A DNA stretch of 64,000 nt from Bordetella sp. H567 (GCF_001704295.1 NZ_CP012334.1:3050084-3114083); one strand, 5' to 3'. Shown: positions 50,770 through 61,448, counted from the stretch's first letter. Program-made: numbers and translations. Notes: generated from the sequence alone by a model not told the origin.

Positions 50770-51711
50770 ATGATACGAAGCATGACCGCCTTCGGCAGCG
50801 CCCGCGCCGATCTGGACCAAGGCTCCTTGTCGCTGGAATTCCGCAGCGTCAACAGCCGTTTCCTCGACCTGTACTTCCGGCTGCCGGACGATTTGCGGCA
50901 CCTGGAGTCGCCGCTGCGCGAACTGCTGACCGGCGGCCTGGGACGCGGCAAGGTGGAAGTCCGCGTCAGCTACACCCGCAACGCCGCCGCCGACCTGGAC
51001 CGCCTGGATACGCAATGGCTGCAGCGCCTGGCCGAGCAGTTGCAGGCCGCCCGCAAGGTCCTGCCGGAAACCGAATCGCCTCGCCTGGTGGAACTGTTCA
51101 ACTGGCCCGGCCAGCGCAACAACGATGCGCTGGACCCGCAAACCTGGGGAGCGGCCGGCATGCAGGCCGCGCGCGAAGCACTGGCGCAATTGCAGGACGC
51201 CCGCGCCCGCGAAGGCGAACGCCTGGCCGCGATGATGCGCGACTGCGCCGCCGGCATCGAAAAAATCGTCGAAGACGTGGAACGCCTGCTGCCGCAATTG
51301 CTGGCCGACCATCGGGAAAAACTCGCCGCCAAGCTGCGCGAAACCGTGGAAGCGGCTTTCCCCGGGGGCTTCACGCACATCACCGGGCCGGAACTCACCG
51401 AACGCCTGGCGCAGGAAGCCAACCTGTTCGCCTTGCGCATCGACGTGGCCGAAGAACTGTCGCGCCTGCGCTCGCACCTGGCCGAACTGGTCCACATCCT
51501 GGCCGATGGCAGCGCCGAAACCGCGGGCAAGTCCGGCAAGCGCGCCGGCGGCGGCAGCGCCGGCAAACGGCTGGATTTCCTGTTCCAGGAAATGAATCGC
51601 GAAGCCAACACATTGGGCTCGAAGGCCGGCAGCGTCGACGTCACCCGCGCCGCCATGGATTTGAAGCTCTTGATCGAGCAGATGCGGGAGCAGGCGCAGA
51701 ACATCGAATAG
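50770..51711 (+). CDS. yicC: YicC family endoribonuclease
   Basis: This 313-aa protein has the YicC N-terminal domain (MIRSMTAFGSARADLDQGSLSLEFRSVNSRFLDLYFRLP) and the C-terminal DUF1732 domain (KRLDFLFQEMNREANTLGSKAG). E. coli YicC is an Mn2+-dependent endoribonuclease acting on small RNAs such as RyhB. A spacer of Gly/Ser/Lys at about 255-270 is unusual for the family. In many betaproteobacteria gmk follows directly; here it is about 11.7 kb away. Confidence 0.94.
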   Translation: MIRSMTAFGSARADLDQGSLSLEFRSVNSRFLDLYFRLPDDLRHLESPLRELLTGGLGRGKVEVRVSYTRNAAADLDRLDTQWLQRLAEQLQAARKVLPETESPRLVELFNWPGQRNNDALDPQTWGAAGMQAAREALAQLQDARAREGERLAAMMRDCAAGIEKIVEDVERLLPQLLADHREKLAAKLRETVEAAFPGGFTHITGPELTERLAQEANLFALRIDVAEELSRLRSHLAELVHILADGSAETAGKSGKRAGGGSAGKRLDFLFQEMNREANTLGSKAGSVDVTRAAMDLKLLIEQMREQAQNIE

Positions 51712-51829
51712 CAGCCGCGGCGCTCGATGCGTTCGCGGCAATCTCGCCGCGAACGCTCACCTCGACGCGACGACCGTGCAGGCAGTCAGATGGTTTGAAG
51801 CGGCGCCTTTCGGCCAGTCCTCCACGCGG

Positions 51830-52945
51830 CTACAACACCCGCCCGAACCACCACAGCGAAATCAACCCCGCGCAGGCCGCCAGCAGCGCGCCCAAGGCCG
51901 CGAACAGGGCCGTGATTTCGACCATGTCCTGCTTGTCGAAGGCCAGCCGCGCGCTGAGCAGACGGTAGACCTTCTTGAGCGCCTCCGCGTCTTCGGCGCG
52001 GAAGTATTCCCCGCCCGTCATATCGGCCACCTTCTTCAGGACCGTCTCGTCGAGCCGCACGCGCGAGGACCAGCCGTCCACGGTAATCACCACGCCGTCC
52101 GGCGTGCCGATGCCCACGGTGTAGATGCGCACGCCGTGCTCGGCGGCGACCTGCGCCGCCTCGATGGCCTCCGGGCCAGTATTGTTTTCACCGTCCGACA
52201 GCAGCACGATCGCGCCGGAGTTGTCCGGCTGTGCCGCCGCGACCTCGCCTTCCCGCGGCAGCGGCCGCCCGCCCTGTCCATTGTCGGACGGCGCGCCCGG
52301 ACCGCTGCGCGCGCCCTCCGGCCGCCGGGGCGGCTTGGCGTCGCGCGCCTTCGCGCTTTCATTCATGAAGCGATCGACGTCGATGCCGGCCTTCGGCAGC
52401 AGCGTCACCAGCGCGATGATCAAGCCGTTGCCCAGCGCGGTGCCGCGCTGTGGCTGCAGCCGCTCCAGCGCGGCGGTCACGTCTTCCTTCCTGCGGGTGG
52501 GCGCCTGCGCCACGGCGGCCGTGCCGGCCACCGAGACGACGCCCACGCTGACATCCGCGGGCTGCGCGGCGACGAAGATCTCGGCAGCCTGTCGCGCGGC
52601 CTGGATGCGATTGGGCTTGATGTCTTCCGCGCGCATGCTGCCCGACGTATCCATGGCCAGAATGATGGTTTGCAGGCGTGAGGGCAGCATCATCAAGGCC
52701 TGGGGCCGCGCCACCGCCAGCAGCAGCGAGGTCACCGCAAGCAGGATCAGCACAGCGGGAAAATGCCGGCGCCATCCCGAGCCGCCCTGGCCGCTCAGGC
52801 CGGTGATTTTCAATGCCGGATAGCGCGCGGCGGCGCGTCGCCGGCGCCGGTCATGCCATGCATACAGAGCAACGAGCATCGGCACGAGCAACAGCAGCCA
52901 CAGCATCCTTGGCCAGAGAAAACTGATCGTCGGCAGGGAATTCAT
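51830..52945 (-). CDS. VWA domain protein, BatA-like
   Basis: This 371-aa membrane protein has two N-terminal hydrophobic segments (about 10-28 and 64-80), a von Willebrand A domain whose MIDAS is DTSGSM, and a C-terminal membrane helix. An acid/Pro/Gly-rich insertion lies at about 185-220. BatA-type proteins work with MoxR ATPases and DUF58 proteins in membrane or periplasmic protein maturation. It ends a minus-strand cluster with protease, moxR and DUF58 genes; 18 nt separate it from the last. Confidence 0.9.
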   Translation of the reverse strand: MNSLPTISFLWPRMLWLLLLVPMLVALYAWHDRRRRRAAARYPALKITGLSGQGGSGWRRHFPAVLILLAVTSLLLAVARPQALMMLPSRLQTIILAMDTSGSMRAEDIKPNRIQAARQAAEIFVAAQPADVSVGVVSVAGTAAVAQAPTRRKEDVTAALERLQPQRGTALGNGLIIALVTLLPKAGIDVDRFMNESAKARDAKPPRRPEGARSGPGAPSDNGQGGRPLPREGEVAAAQPDNSGAIVLLSDGENNTGPEAIEAAQVAAEHGVRIYTVGIGTPDGVVITVDGWSSRVRLDETVLKKVADMTGGEYFRAEDAEALKKVYRLLSARLAFDKQDMVEITALFAALGALLAACAGLISLWWFGRVL

Positions 52946-52963
52946 GGCACGCTCACCGCGAAA

Positions 52964-54089
52964 TCATGGGAAGCGCCGCCCGGCGCCGAGCCCGCTTGCC
53001 GCCGTGCCCGGCCCCCTGCCGCCCATCCGCCCCGCTCGCAGATGCTGCTGCGTAACGCCAGCCGATGCGAGCGGCGCCACGGCGCCCGGCGCGTCCGCGT
53101 CCCTGCTGGCGCCGGCCAGCCCCGCGTCTTTTGCCGCGCCGCCCGGCCGCCGGCGCTCCTGGGCAAAGCGCAGCAACGCCAGGTCCAGGCGCGAATCGGT
53201 CGACAGCGACAGGCCGGCCACGCCGGCACGCGCGAAGGCCTCACGCAAGCCCGTCTCGCGCGCAGCCGCGGCCTCGGCGAATCGGTGGCGGAACGCCGCA
53301 TCGTGGGTATCGACCAGCATCTGCTCGCCCGTTTCCGCATCCTGCAGCACGACCAAGCCCAAATCCGGCAAGGCGGATTCCAGCGGATCGAGCAGGCGCA
53401 CCGCCACCACATCGTGATGACGCGCCAGCAGCCCCAGCGACATTTCCCAACCGGGCGCGCTGATGAAATCGGAGACCACGAACAAGGCCGAGCGCCGGCT
53501 CACGCCAGCGCGCGCATGATCGAGCAGATCGGCCAGCCGGGTCTCGCCCCGCGCGGCGGCCGGCACGGCATGCATGCGGTCCAGCAGATGCAGCACATGC
53601 CGCCGGCCCGAACGCGCGGGTACGACGGACGGCCGCGCTCCCGCGGCCCCGCTATACAGCATCGCGCCCACGCGGTTGCCATGGCGTGTCAGCAGCCGCG
53701 CCATGACGGCGGTGAAATCACCCAGCAAGGCGCGCTTGCGCACGTCACCGGAACCGAAATCCACCGACCCGCTCAGATCCAGCAGGAACCACGCGGCCAC
53801 CTCGCGGTCCTCCTGGAATTCGCGCACGTAAGGCGTCTGCATCCGGGCCGTCACATTCCAGTCGATGTAGCGCACGTCATCGCCGGGCTTGTATTCGCGC
53901 AGATCCGCGAAGTCGATGCCGAAGCCGCGGAACAGCGTGCGATAGTCTCCCTGCAGCAAGCCGTCCAGATGACGGATGACGGTCCATTCCAGGCGCCGCA
54001 TCAACGCTTCCGCGCGGCGCTCGCGGCCGCCGGCAGGCTCGTCCCGCGGCGCACCGGACGATGCGCCTTCGGCGGCGGTCACGCGCCGG

Positions 54090-54112
<23 letters not shown>
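52964..54112 (-). CDS. DUF58 protein of the MoxR cluster
   Basis: This 382-aa protein carries the DUF58 signature DDVRYIDWNVTARMQTPYVREFQEDREV and a VWA-like fold (LLDLSGSVDF). It is cytoplasmic by sequence. Such proteins are always found with MoxR and are thought to be handled by it. Its start overlaps the moxR stop by 23 nt. The C-terminal 60 residues are Gly/Ala/Arg-rich and poorly conserved. Confidence 0.9.
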
Positions 54113-55103
<991 letters not shown>

Positions 55104-55117
55104 ACGCCTCCACGTCT

Positions 55118-56209
55118 CTAGAAGGGAGAAATACCCACGGCGCTGCCGGCGCTTTCTATGGTCGTGGCAAAGCCGATGCCAAGGAAGGTCTTGCTATGGG
55201 TCGGGTTCAGGATCGCGGTCACGATCCCCACCACTTCACCGTCCATATTCACGAGCGGTCCGCCGGAATTGCCGGGATTGGCCGCCGCGTCGAACTGGAT
55301 CAGGTGATCGAGATCCTGCTTGCTTTCGGGGGATACGAATTCGCGATTCAGGCCGGATATCACGCCGGCGGACACCGACGGTCCGATGCCGAACGGAAAG
55401 CCGACCGCGACGACTTCGTCACCCGGCGCCAGGTTGCGGCTGGACCCCAGCGTGGCGGCCGGCAGATCGTCGGGCAGCGATGCGGCGCGGATAACAGCCA
55501 GATCCTTTTCCGGCTGCACGCCCACCACCGACGCATCCGACTCATGGCCGTCGTAGAACCGGACCTTCAAGCGGCGCGCCCCGGCGATAACGTGGTAGTT
55601 GGTCAGGATGACGCCCTTGTCGGTGATGACCACACCCGAGCCGATGTTCACGGCCTCGTCCTTGTCGTCGGGCGCTTCCTTGCCGCCGTCCGGTTTGTCG
55701 GCCTGGGGCGTGTCGGGACCAGGCTTATCCGGGCGCGGCTTGCCCGCATCCGCTCGCCGGTTGTCGGGCTTATTCGCGTCGGGCTTATTCGCGTCGGGCT
55801 TATTCGCGTCGGGCTTATTCGCGTCAGGCTTATTCGCGTCAGGTTTATTGGCGTCGGGCGGATTCGCGTCCGGGCGATTGGCCTCGGCGCGATTGCCACC
55901 GGGCGGATCGCTGCCCGGCGGCGTGGCTCGGGATCCCTGCTTATCCGCATCGGGCGCGGCCGCGGCGGCTTTTTCTTCCGGCGCCGGATAGCCCACGATT
56001 TCCACCACCGAGGCTCGCACCGCTTCGGCGGCTCGCGCGGTGCGCGACGGCAGGCTCTTGGTCTGCAGCGTGTGCAAGACGGCGGCGTCGATATCCTTTT
56101 GCGTCAGCGCACGCAGCTTGGGCTGCATCAGCCAGGCGGAGCCCAGGCCTGCAACGAAAACCAGCGCGACCGCCGCCGCTACCCATCCGTAGATCGCAAC
56201 CCGTTTCAT
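55118..56209 (-). CDS. Membrane-anchored S1C serine protease with Asn-Lys-Pro-Asp-Ala repeat linker
   Basis: This 363-aa protease starts at the ATG at 56209. A single membrane helix (8-28) is followed by a linker of about 110 residues rich in Pro, Asp, Asn and Lys. The trypsin-like domain (about 188-355) has His206 (LTNYHVIAG), Asp236 (EKDLAVIRA) and Ser315 (NPGNSGGP). There is no PDZ domain, unlike DegQ and DegS, so substrate recognition must differ. The linker contains residues 111-150 as tandem pentapeptides encoded by a 15-bp repeat. It heads the operon with moxR, DUF58 and VWA genes. Confidence 0.87.
   Translation of the reverse strand: MKRVAIYGWVAAAVALVFVAGLGSAWLMQPKLRALTQKDIDAAVLHTLQTKSLPSRTARAAEAVRASVVEIVGYPAPEEKAAAAAPDADKQGSRATPPGSDPPGGNRAEANRPDANPPDANKPDANKPDANKPDANKPDANKPDANKPDNRRADAGKPRPDKPGPDTPQADKPDGGKEAPDDKDEAVNIGSGVVITDKGVILTNYHVIAGARRLKVRFYDGHESDASVVGVQPEKDLAVIRAASLPDDLPAATLGSSRNLAPGDEVVAVGFPFGIGPSVSAGVISGLNREFVSPESKQDLDHLIQFDAAANPGNSGGPLVNMDGEVVGIVTAILNPTHSKTFLGIGFATTIESAGSAVGISPF
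55763..55882 (-). repeat. Eight tandem 15-bp units encoding a pentapeptide linker
   Basis: Eight 15-bp units run head to tail. The first four on the plus strand are identical (GTCGGGCTTATTCGC), and the others differ by one to four bases. On the coding strand they give NKPDA five times, NKPDN once, NPPDA and NRPDA. The identity of neighbouring copies suggests recent expansion, and a 15-bp unit keeps the reading frame. Confidence 0.93.
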
Positions 56210-56282
56210 CGTTGCCACCGGAATTCCGCCTCGTCGTGGAAGTACAGTACCATCGTCGCATCCACGCGCCAAGGAGAACTGT

Positions 56283-57347
56283 ATGCGGTTTCTCTGGCCG
56301 GAATTGCTCTGGCTGCTGTTGGTGATGCCCTTGCTGGCGGCGGCTTATTTCTACGTGCTTGCGCGGCGCAAGAAAGCGGCGGTGATTTACCCCAGCCTGG
56401 CAATCGCGCGCACCGCGATGGGGCCTGGCCAGAAGCTGCGACGGCATGTCCCTCCTTTCCTCTTCTGGCTGGCCCTGGGCGCTGCGCTGCTGGCCTGCGC
56501 CCGTCCCAGCGCCACCGTCACGCTGCCCGCCGATACCTTGACCCTGGTGCTGACCATGGACGTATCGCGCAGCATGGAGGCCGCCGACGTCCTGCCCACG
56601 CGGCTAAGCGCGGCACAGCAGGCCGCGCGCGATTTCATCAAGGAGCTTCCGGCCAGCGTGCGCCTGGGCATCGTCGCATTCGCGGCCGCCGCAACCGTGG
56701 TGCAGCCACCTACCGACAATCGCCAGGACATGCTCGACGCGATCGACCGCTTCGAACTCCAGCGCGGGACGGCAACCGGCAGCGGGCTGATCGTGGCGCT
56801 GGCCACGCTGTTTCCCGACGACCGCGTGGAATTCGAATCCATGCTGCTCAACGATCCGGCGTCCCGCTTCGGCGCCTACGCGGCGCCGCTGGGCAGCGCC
56901 GGCGCCGCCAATGACGCGCTCAAGCGCGAGCAGGAACGCCCGTCCCGGGAGCCGGGCTCATACCGCAACGGGGCGATCATCCTGCTCAGCGACGGACGCC
57001 GCACCACCGGCCCGGATCCCATCGAAATCGCCCGCATGGCCGCCAAGCGCGGCGTGCGCATCTACACCGTGGGCTTCGGGACGCCGCAGGGCGCGACTGT
57101 CGGCGGCGAGGGCTGGTCGTACTTCATGCAGTTGGATGAGCCGACCCTGCGTGCCGTGGCGAAGCTGACCGGCGGCGAATATTTCCAGGCAGGCTCGGCG
57201 GCGGATCTGAACCAGGTGTACAACAAGCTGAGCACGCGGTTCTCGCTGGAGCGGCGCGAAACCGAGATCGGCGCCTTGCTGGCGGCGGCCGCCGGCCTGT
57301 TGCTGGCCGCCGCCTGCATCCTTTCCGTGCTGTGGTTCAGGCGGTGA
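56283..57347 (+). CDS. VWA domain protein, BatA-like (second copy)
   Basis: This 354-aa membrane protein has N-terminal helices (about 5-25 and 56-75), a VWA domain with MIDAS DVSRSM and LLSDGRRTTGPDPIE, and a C-terminal helix ending in WFRR. It is related to the VWA protein encoded at 51830-52945, including the GVRIYTVGFGTP segment. It is transcribed divergently from the protease/moxR operon with 73 bp between them and follows AAGGAG. The two VWA genes therefore flank the cluster on opposite strands. Confidence 0.9.
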   Translation: MRFLWPELLWLLLVMPLLAAAYFYVLARRKKAAVIYPSLAIARTAMGPGQKLRRHVPPFLFWLALGAALLACARPSATVTLPADTLTLVLTMDVSRSMEAADVLPTRLSAAQQAARDFIKELPASVRLGIVAFAAAATVVQPPTDNRQDMLDAIDRFELQRGTATGSGLIVALATLFPDDRVEFESMLLNDPASRFGAYAAPLGSAGAANDALKREQERPSREPGSYRNGAIILLSDGRRTTGPDPIEIARMAAKRGVRIYTVGFGTPQGATVGGEGWSYFMQLDEPTLRAVAKLTGGEYFQAGSAADLNQVYNKLSTRFSLERRETEIGALLAAAAGLLLAAACILSVLWFRR

Positions 57348-57357
57348 TCCGCCCCAG

Positions 57358-57393
57358 GGGCCTGGTAACACTCCTTCCAGCGTTAACAGGCCC
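57358..57393. terminator. Convergent hairpin between VWA and bestrophin genes
   Basis: The arms GGGCCTGGTAAC and GTTAACAGGCCC pair with one mismatch around a 12-nt loop. The stem fills the 45-nt space between two convergent stop codons. No long T-run is present, so efficiency is uncertain. Confidence 0.45.
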
Positions 57394-58373
57394 TAGTCCA
57401 GGCGATGGCGGGCGTCGGGAACCGGCACCGGGGGCCAGGCGTCGTCGCCCAGCGCTTCGCGCATCGCGCGTTCGATGTGGATGGCCAGGGCATCCAACGG
57501 CAGGTCATTGGCATCCTGGCCGAAGGGATCCTCCAGCTCTCCGCCTATGGTGTGCAGCGCCAGGAAGGCGTAGGCGATGAAGACGGAAACGACGGTTGTG
57601 GCCCATCCTGTGCTTTCGACCAGACCGAAGGGCAGCAGCACGCAGTAGAAATACGTCGTCCGGTGCAACAGCACCTCGTACGGATAGGGTACGGGCGTGG
57701 TGCGGATGCGTTCGCATGCGCCCGCGGCCTGCGTCAGCGTGTCCAGATGCGCCAGCCCGGTCGCCAGCAGGATATCGCCGATCCGCCCGTCCCGATGCCA
57801 TGCGGTCATCTGCCGCTGCACGCGCATCAACAGCGAATGAGGACGATAGGCAAGCCGCATGATCTCGGCCGCCTGCGCTTCGCCCAGCAGCGTGCGCAGC
57901 GCGCCGGCCGGGTCTGTGCCGCGCAGTTGATGCTTGAGCACCTGCACGAAGGCGGTCAGCAGCATCACGAGGTGCCGGGCGTCCGGATGCGGGCTGCCTG
58001 GATGCGCGGCGTCCGAAGCGGGATGTGCGCCCGTCGCCGATGAAAGCGCATCGTCCAGTCGCGGCACCGTGACCACGTAGCGCGCCAGATCGCGCGTGGT
58101 CGCGGTCAGGACGCCCCATTGCTTGCGGCCTTCCCAATACCGCTCGTAGCAGGCGTTATTGCGGAAGCTGGCGAAGATGGCCAACGCGACGCCGATCAAC
58201 GAGAACGGTACCGGACTCAGGCACAGGAAGAACGCGTCGCTGCGCCGGTAGCCCCACACCGCCGCCAGCGACAAGGCGACGATGATGGCGAGCGCCACCA
58301 GGATGGTGTTCTGCACCGAGTTTTCCCAGGCGAACAACATTCGGAACCAATGGGTTCTGGGGCGGACGATCAT
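57393..58373 (-). CDS. Bestrophin-like channel family (UPF0187)
   Basis: This 326-aa inner-membrane protein has the bacterial bestrophin layout: an N-terminal helix pair (NTILVALAIIVALSLAAVW, then SLIGVALAIFASFRNNACYERYWEGRKQWGVL) and a C-terminal pair (TYFYCVLLPFGLVESTGWATTVVSVFIAYAFLALHTIGGELEDPFG). The FRNNACYERYWEGR motif is diagnostic. Bacterial bestrophins conduct cations or anions. An insertion rich in His/Pro/Ala near 115-130 is unusual. It is divergent from the zinc locus. Confidence 0.9.
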   Translation of the reverse strand: MIVRPRTHWFRMLFAWENSVQNTILVALAIIVALSLAAVWGYRRSDAFFLCLSPVPFSLIGVALAIFASFRNNACYERYWEGRKQWGVLTATTRDLARYVVTVPRLDDALSSATGAHPASDAAHPGSPHPDARHLVMLLTAFVQVLKHQLRGTDPAGALRTLLGEAQAAEIMRLAYRPHSLLMRVQRQMTAWHRDGRIGDILLATGLAHLDTLTQAAGACERIRTTPVPYPYEVLLHRTTYFYCVLLPFGLVESTGWATTVVSVFIAYAFLALHTIGGELEDPFGQDANDLPLDALAIHIERAMREALGDDAWPPVPVPDARHRLD

Positions 58374-58459
58374 GGGCCCGCACCATACTGCCCATACGCC
58401 GGCATACCGCGGGCGCCTCCATATTTACGGCGAATCCGATAGCAGATTCCGCCGAATCG

Positions 58460-58482
58460 GTAATGAAATAATATATCATTAC
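58460..58482. promoter_or_regulatory. Zur-like box upstream of the zinc uptake locus
   Basis: Arms GTAATGA (58460-58466) and TCATTAC (58476-58482) form a perfect inverted repeat around AATAATATA. The 23-mer agrees with the proteobacterial Zur consensus (core ATAATATA with flanking ATG and CAT) at about 18 of 23 positions by eye. It lies in the 272-bp gap between the bestrophin start and the small protein gene, within a short AT-rich stretch. Confidence 0.6.
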
Positions 58483-58645
58483 AAAACTGCGCCGAATCTT
58501 GTCGCGGCGCCGGGTCTGGTCGCGCGGCTGGGTAGCCGCGTCAGCCGGGCCCTCCGCCGCGCGATCGCTGCGGCGCGCACCGGCGGCGCAGGGCGGCCAT
58601 ACGAGCGGCCCATTCCGGCCGGCCATCATTCACGGGGAAAGAACC

Positions 58646-59110
58646 TTGCCGCTGGCAAACCGCGCTTTTGCCTCATCCGCCAGGCGGCCGGCCGTTCGCG
58701 CCGCGGCGCTGCTGTGGATATGGCTGACCGTGGTCTTCGCGCCGGTGGGCGCGACATTGCATGCCATGTCGCATGTGGAACGGTTCCTCGCCGTCCCCGC
58801 GGTTCCAGCGGGTATCGCGGACGCGGCACGCGATGGCGAAGGCACGCTACCCGAACGTCACGCAGGCCGCGCTCCAGGTGGGGAAGACGAACGCCAGGGC
58901 GTTCACCGTCATGGCGCGGAGGCGCATTGCCATGTCTGCGATGAATGGCAGTTCCTCGACCATGTATTACCCAGCGCGGCACTGGTAAGCGGCACGGAAT
59001 CTTTCGCGGCCCCCGTCGCCGGCCGGCTGCCTGTCACGCGCCTGGCCGCGGACAGGCCATGGATCCTGCCGCGCGCCCCGCCCGGACGGCGGTCCGACTC
59101 CAGCGCATAA
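58646..59110 (+). CDS. Small exported or membrane protein with a His-Cys-His-x-Cys motif before znuD
   Basis: I cannot name a family for this protein. Translation probably begins at TTG 58646, since GGGGAAAG lies just before it, giving 154 aa; an ATG at 58499 in frame would add 49 residues. A hydrophobic stretch (RAAALLWIWLTVVFAPVGATLHAMSH) resembles a signal or anchor. The segment AEAHCHVCDEWQFLDHVLP has closely spaced Cys and His suited to Zn or Cu. Similar short HxC proteins occur before metal TonB receptors. A Zur-like box lies upstream, and a ZnuD-like receptor follows after 160 nt. Confidence 0.6.
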   Translation: MPLANRAFASSARRPAVRAAALLWIWLTVVFAPVGATLHAMSHVERFLAVPAVPAGIADAARDGEGTLPERHAGRAPGGEDERQGVHRHGAEAHCHVCDEWQFLDHVLPSAALVSGTESFAAPVAGRLPVTRLAADRPWILPRAPPGRRSDSSA

Positions 59111-59270
59111 CGCCCATCGGGGCGGCCCACATCGCTAGTCCCGCGCGCATCCGGGCGCGCCCTGACGCTGGACGACATCGCGGCGCATCGCCGCGTGCCG
59201 CACCTCATGCAGACGCCATCCTCCGACCGCCCAGCCGGCCGGCAAGCCCCCTATTCGCCTTCGTAAATAC

Positions 59271-61448
59271 ATGTCCACTTCGTCCTTCCCCAGGCCGCGC
59301 GGCACCGCCGCCCGCCGCTTCCTTCCCTCGCCATTTGCCCTGTCCGTCAGCGTCGCGCTCGCCGTGAACGCCACATCCGCGGCGAGCGCGGCATCGACGG
59401 CCAGTGCGGCAGCTGTCGCCAGTTCGGCACCGGCCGGCAGTGCCGCGCCGGCGGCCAGTGCGGCACCACCCGAGCCCGCCCCGGCCATAACCCTGCCCAC
59501 CGTCATCACCACCGGCAATCCGCTGGGCAGCGCCGAAGTAGCGGCGCCCACCACGGTGCTCGAAGGCACTGGCCTGGATCTGCGCCGCGCCGACACGCTG
59601 GGGCAGACGCTGGACGGCCTGCCCGGCATATCCACCACTACCTACGGCCCCATGGTGGGCCGTCCGATCATCCGCGGCATGGATGGCGACCGCATACGCA
59701 TCATGAACAATGGCCTGGGGTCGGTGGATGCCTCGTCGCTTTCCTTCGATCATGCCGTGCCGCTGGATCCCATGACGGCCGGCCGCATCGAAATCGTGCG
59801 CGGTCCCGCCGCACTGCTCTACGGCGGCAACGCCGTAGGCGGCGTGGTGAACGTCATCGACGACCGCATCCCTACCGAACCGGTCCAAGGCATCCATGGC
59901 CAACTCCAGGGCGACTGGGGCGGCGCCAACAACAGCCGCTCGGGTGCTGTGCAAGTAAAGGGCGGGGACGGCAAGTTCGCCATCCGCGCCGACGCCTTCG
60001 GCCGCAAGACCGACGCGCTGCGCATTCCCGGCTACGCCCGATCCGCGAACCTTCGTGAGCAGGACGACCCGGATACCGACCAGCCGCGGGGCCACCTGCC
60101 CAACAGCGACGGTTCCGTGCACGGCGGCGGCGTCGGCATGGCGTGGACCGGAGACAGCGGCTACGCCGGTCTTTCCTACAGCGGCTACGACTCGGATTAC
60201 GGCTCGGTGGCCGAGGACACGGTACGGCTGAAAATGCGCCAGGAACGTTTCGGCGCGACCGCCAGGATCGACGACCTGGACGGACCGTTCAAGAGCCTGA
60301 AGTTCGACCTCGCCTACACCGACTACCGGCACCGCGAAGTGGACGACGGCGTCACGGGCACCCTCTTCAAGAATCACGGCTACGAAGCGCGCGTCGAAGC
60401 GCAGCATCGGGACATGGGCCCGCTGCGCGGCACGCTCGGTCTGCAGGCCAGCCAGACCCGATTTTCCGCGCTCGGCGACGAAAGCCTGGTACCCACGACG
60501 AATACGGATTCCTTCGCGCTGTTCGACCTGGAACAGTGGGACGTCTCCAATCGGCTGAGCCTCAGCCTGGGCGGCAGGCTGGAATACACGCAGCTTTCGC
60601 CATCCGCCGGCGACATCGAAAAATTCGACGCCGCCTCACCGCGCGATTTCACCGCGGGCAGCCTGGCCCTGGGCGGCATCTATAAGCTGGACAGCGTATG
60701 GTCGCTGGCCGCCAACGTCTCCTATACCGAGCGGGCGCCCACGTTCTATGAGCTGTACGCCAACGGACCGCACGACGCGACCGGACAATACCTGATCGGC
60801 GATCCCTCGCTATCCAAGGAACGCTCCTACTCCGGCGACCTGGGACTGCGCTTCAAGGACGGCCCGCACCATGGCAGCTTCGGCGTGTTCTACAGCCACT
60901 TCCGCAACTACATCACCGAGGTCAACACGGGATTGTTCGTCGACGATGAAGGCAAGGTTGTGCCGGGCGGCACGGACGATGCCTTATCGCAGGCGATATA
61001 CCGCGGGGTGCCCGCCGATTTCTACGGCTTCGAAGCCGAAGGCAGCTTCCGCGTCCTGGGCCGCGACGCGCACAAGCTCGATATGCGGCTTTCCGGTGAC
61101 TACACCAACGCGCGCAATAGCGATACCGGCCAACCGCTGCCCCGGATCCCACCCTTGCGGCTGGGCTGGGGCTTGGAGTACGCCCACGGCGCCTGGGGTG
61201 CCGGCGTCTCGTTCACGAAGGCGTTCGCGCAGCACCGGCATCCCGACAATGACGACGGCACGAAGGGGTACTACCGTGTGGATGCCGACTTGACCTATGC
61301 CTTCCGCATCGACAAGACGCAATGGCAGGCCTACCTGCGCGGTACCAATCTGACGAACCAGGAAATTCGCTACTCGACGTCGGTGCTGCGCGACGTCGCG
61401 CCGGAGGGAGGACGTGCGGTGATGCTGGGCGTGCTTGCCAGCTTCTAG
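59271..61448 (+). CDS. znuD: TonB-dependent outer-membrane receptor, ZnuD-like
   Basis: This 725-aa receptor has an Ala/Ser-rich leader, a plug domain (about 68-200; LGQTLDGLPGISTTTYGP, RPIIRGMDGDRIRIMNNG, EIVRGPAALLYGGNAVGGVVNVID) and a 22-strand barrel ending in F. VDASSLSFDHAVPLDP and the barrel end LRGTNLTNQEIRYSTSVLRDVAPEGGR resemble Neisseria ZnuD, which imports zinc. Other TonB receptors for heme share some of these traits. A Zur-like box before the locus supports zinc. It needs TonB-ExbBD from elsewhere in the genome. Confidence 0.82.
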   Translation: MSTSSFPRPRGTAARRFLPSPFALSVSVALAVNATSAASAASTASAAAVASSAPAGSAAPAASAAPPEPAPAITLPTVITTGNPLGSAEVAAPTTVLEGTGLDLRRADTLGQTLDGLPGISTTTYGPMVGRPIIRGMDGDRIRIMNNGLGSVDASSLSFDHAVPLDPMTAGRIEIVRGPAALLYGGNAVGGVVNVIDDRIPTEPVQGIHGQLQGDWGGANNSRSGAVQVKGGDGKFAIRADAFGRKTDALRIPGYARSANLREQDDPDTDQPRGHLPNSDGSVHGGGVGMAWTGDSGYAGLSYSGYDSDYGSVAEDTVRLKMRQERFGATARIDDLDGPFKSLKFDLAYTDYRHREVDDGVTGTLFKNHGYEARVEAQHRDMGPLRGTLGLQASQTRFSALGDESLVPTTNTDSFALFDLEQWDVSNRLSLSLGGRLEYTQLSPSAGDIEKFDAASPRDFTAGSLALGGIYKLDSVWSLAANVSYTERAPTFYELYANGPHDATGQYLIGDPSLSKERSYSGDLGLRFKDGPHHGSFGVFYSHFRNYITEVNTGLFVDDEGKVVPGGTDDALSQAIYRGVPADFYGFEAEGSFRVLGRDAHKLDMRLSGDYTNARNSDTGQPLPRIPPLRLGWGLEYAHGAWGAGVSFTKAFAQHRHPDNDDGTKGYYRVDADLTYAFRIDKTQWQAYLRGTNLTNQEIRYSTSVLRDVAPEGGRAVMLGVLASF

